Of a stretch of 64,000 nt of DNA, positions 63,066 through 64,000 are shown piece by piece. Location of the stretch: positions 496,001 through 560,000 of the forward strand of contig NZ_JAMCOJ010000001.1 of NCBI RefSeq assembly GCF_023476645.1, in the 5' to 3' direction. This stretch comes from Cellulophaga sp. 20_2_10. Its GTDB lineage: Bacteria > Bacteroidota > Bacteroidia > Flavobacteriales > Flavobacteriaceae. Below the pieces are notes generated by a model, which was given only the letters and a program-made list of their open reading frames with translations, was not told the origin of the DNA and ran no database searches. Position 1 is the first letter of the stretch. The number at the start of each line of letters is the position of its first letter. The position numbers were made by a program, and so were the translations under genes.

Positions 63066-64000
63066 TTAGTGATTGGAGTTATTTGCTTTCTTTTGTCTTC
63101 TTCTACTTAAAACAATAGCCACAGCAATTAAAGCACCTGTACCTGCTAAAATAGCACCAACATAGCTAGAAGAGATAACGCTATACCCCATTGCTATAGG
63201 CAAACCAGCTAAATAAGCTCCGGATGCATTACCCAAATTAAAAGCACTTTGGTTCATAGAAGAACCCAACATTTCTGCACCCTTAGATGCATTTATAATT
63301 GCCATTTGTAATGGTGTAAGCACACTAAAAGATATTGCACCAATTACAAAAGTTAAAACTAAAACTAAAACGGGGTTAGCCGCAAACGAAGCATTAATTA
63401 TTAAAGCTAAAGCCATTAAACCTAAACTTGTAATTACAGCCCTCATTGGCGATAACCTCTCTGTTAATTTTGCTCCTAAAAAATTACCTGCAACCATTCC
63501 TAATCCTGCTAAAATCATAGCATAACCGATCATATATTCAGGGTATTTAGATACGTCTGTAATTAATGGAGCTATGTAACTATACCAAGCAAAAAAACCA
63601 CCTGTACCCACTGTAGTTAACAAAATAAGGACCCAAAGCTCTAATCGTTTAAAAATCTGAAAATCTTTCTTTACATTTTCTGATGATGATGGAGGTAATT
63701 TTGGCATCCAAAAGTAAACACTTAGCATAGCCATAATACCAACAATACCCACCAACATAAAAGCTACATTCCAGCTAAAATGATGCCCAAAATACGTACC
63801 TATAGGTACACCTATAACATTGGCTACAGTAAGTCCTGCAAACATTATTGCCATTGCTTGTGGTTCTTTACCTGGCGTTGCTAATTTACCAGCAACTACA
63901 GCTCCAATACCAAAAAAAGCACCGTGAGGAAGACCTGATAAAAATCTAAAAATTAATAAACTAGAGTAACTCTCCGAAAAAGCAGAAAGTGTATTAAAAA
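63066..64000 (-). CDS. MFS transporter (AraJ-like), C-terminal part, cut by the window edge
   Basis: The frame continues without a stop to base 64000 (an ATG at 63854 is internal), so about 311 codons of the C-terminal part are visible. FLSGLPHGAFFG and the repeated transmembrane segments (about nine visible) match the arabinose-efflux-permease type of 12-helix major facilitator. It should export a small drug or sugar; the substrate is unknown. The start lies outside the window. Confidence 0.87.
   Translation of the reverse strand, partial: FNTLSAFSESYSSLLIFRFLSGLPHGAFFGIGAVVAGKLATPGKEPQAMAIMFAGLTVANVIGVPIGTYFGHHFSWNVAFMLVGIVGIMAMLSVYFWMPKLPPSSSENVKKDFQIFKRLELWVLILLTTVGTGGFFAWYSYIAPLITDVSKYPEYMIGYAMILAGLGMVAGNFLGAKLTERLSPMRAVITSLGLMALALIINASFAANPVLVLVLTFVIGAISFSVLTPLQMAIINASKGAEMLGSSMNQSAFNLGNASGAYLAGLPIAMGYSVISSSYVGAILAGTGALIAVAIVLSRRRQKKANNSNH

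Overview
The window is AT-rich DNA (roughly one third G+C) from a member of Bacteroidetes, most likely Flavobacteriaceae. The evidence is gene content (CzcA fused to TolC, fused alpha/beta 2-oxoacid dehydrogenase E1, leuC-leuD-leuA-leuB order, holA divergent from a type I restriction N-terminal-domain gene) and promoters that repeatedly match the Bacteroidetes form TTG-N18..21-TAnnTTTG, with few Shine-Dalgarno sequences. The genus cannot be named from sequence alone. No tRNA, rRNA, CRISPR array, phage or insertion sequence was seen, so this looks like core chromosome with a few accessory patches.

Layout: 1-2136 holds a cut VWA-like fragment, a tiny membrane protein and an M14 carboxypeptidase. 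2224-3561 is an anchored serine hydrolase. The 850-base gap at 3562-4412 contains three tandem, about 260-bp spaced copies of an element that looks like a small-RNA gene with its own terminator; this is the best candidate for something undescribed. 4413-7011 is a helicase and a drug/metabolite exporter. 7178-9992 is a GNAT plus three consecutive pirins, facing a Crp/Fnr regulator. 11382-21422 is a leftward metal-efflux cluster: Cys/His-rich small protein, CzcA-TolC fusion, CzcB lipoprotein, Fur-family regulator and Zn/Cd-type P1B ATPase, followed by a SUKH protein and an unknown protein. A cloverleaf-like inverted-repeat structure sits between the first two genes, and a TGCAA-N5-TTGCA dyad lies upstream.

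21638-35842 contains a small exporter, an XRE-S24 regulator with a probable autoregulatory operator, a lipoprotein, uvrA, a LOG protein, an M1-like protein without a zinc site fused to a beta-barrel, the fused E1 dehydrogenase, DoxX and holA. 35879-49000 contains two GT2 glycosyltransferases and one GT39, an OmpA-like lipoprotein and a degenerate paralogue of it, threonylcarbamoyl-AMP synthase, UvrD, an M20 amidohydrolase and an FMN glutamate-synthase-like protein. 49243-56464 contains a HEXXH lipoprotein, an M1 aminopeptidase with two tandem patatins, and recG. 56610-61346 is the leucine operon. The right end holds a TPM-domain lipoprotein and a cut MFS transporter.

The genes that clearly work together are the metal-efflux cluster (inner-membrane pump, adaptor, outer-membrane channel, ATPase, sensor), the leucine operon, the M1-patatin-patatin operon and the GNAT-pirin string. 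Several starts were moved downstream because the longest frame began with a TTG lying in or before a promoter -7 box; a few genes appear to be leaderless.
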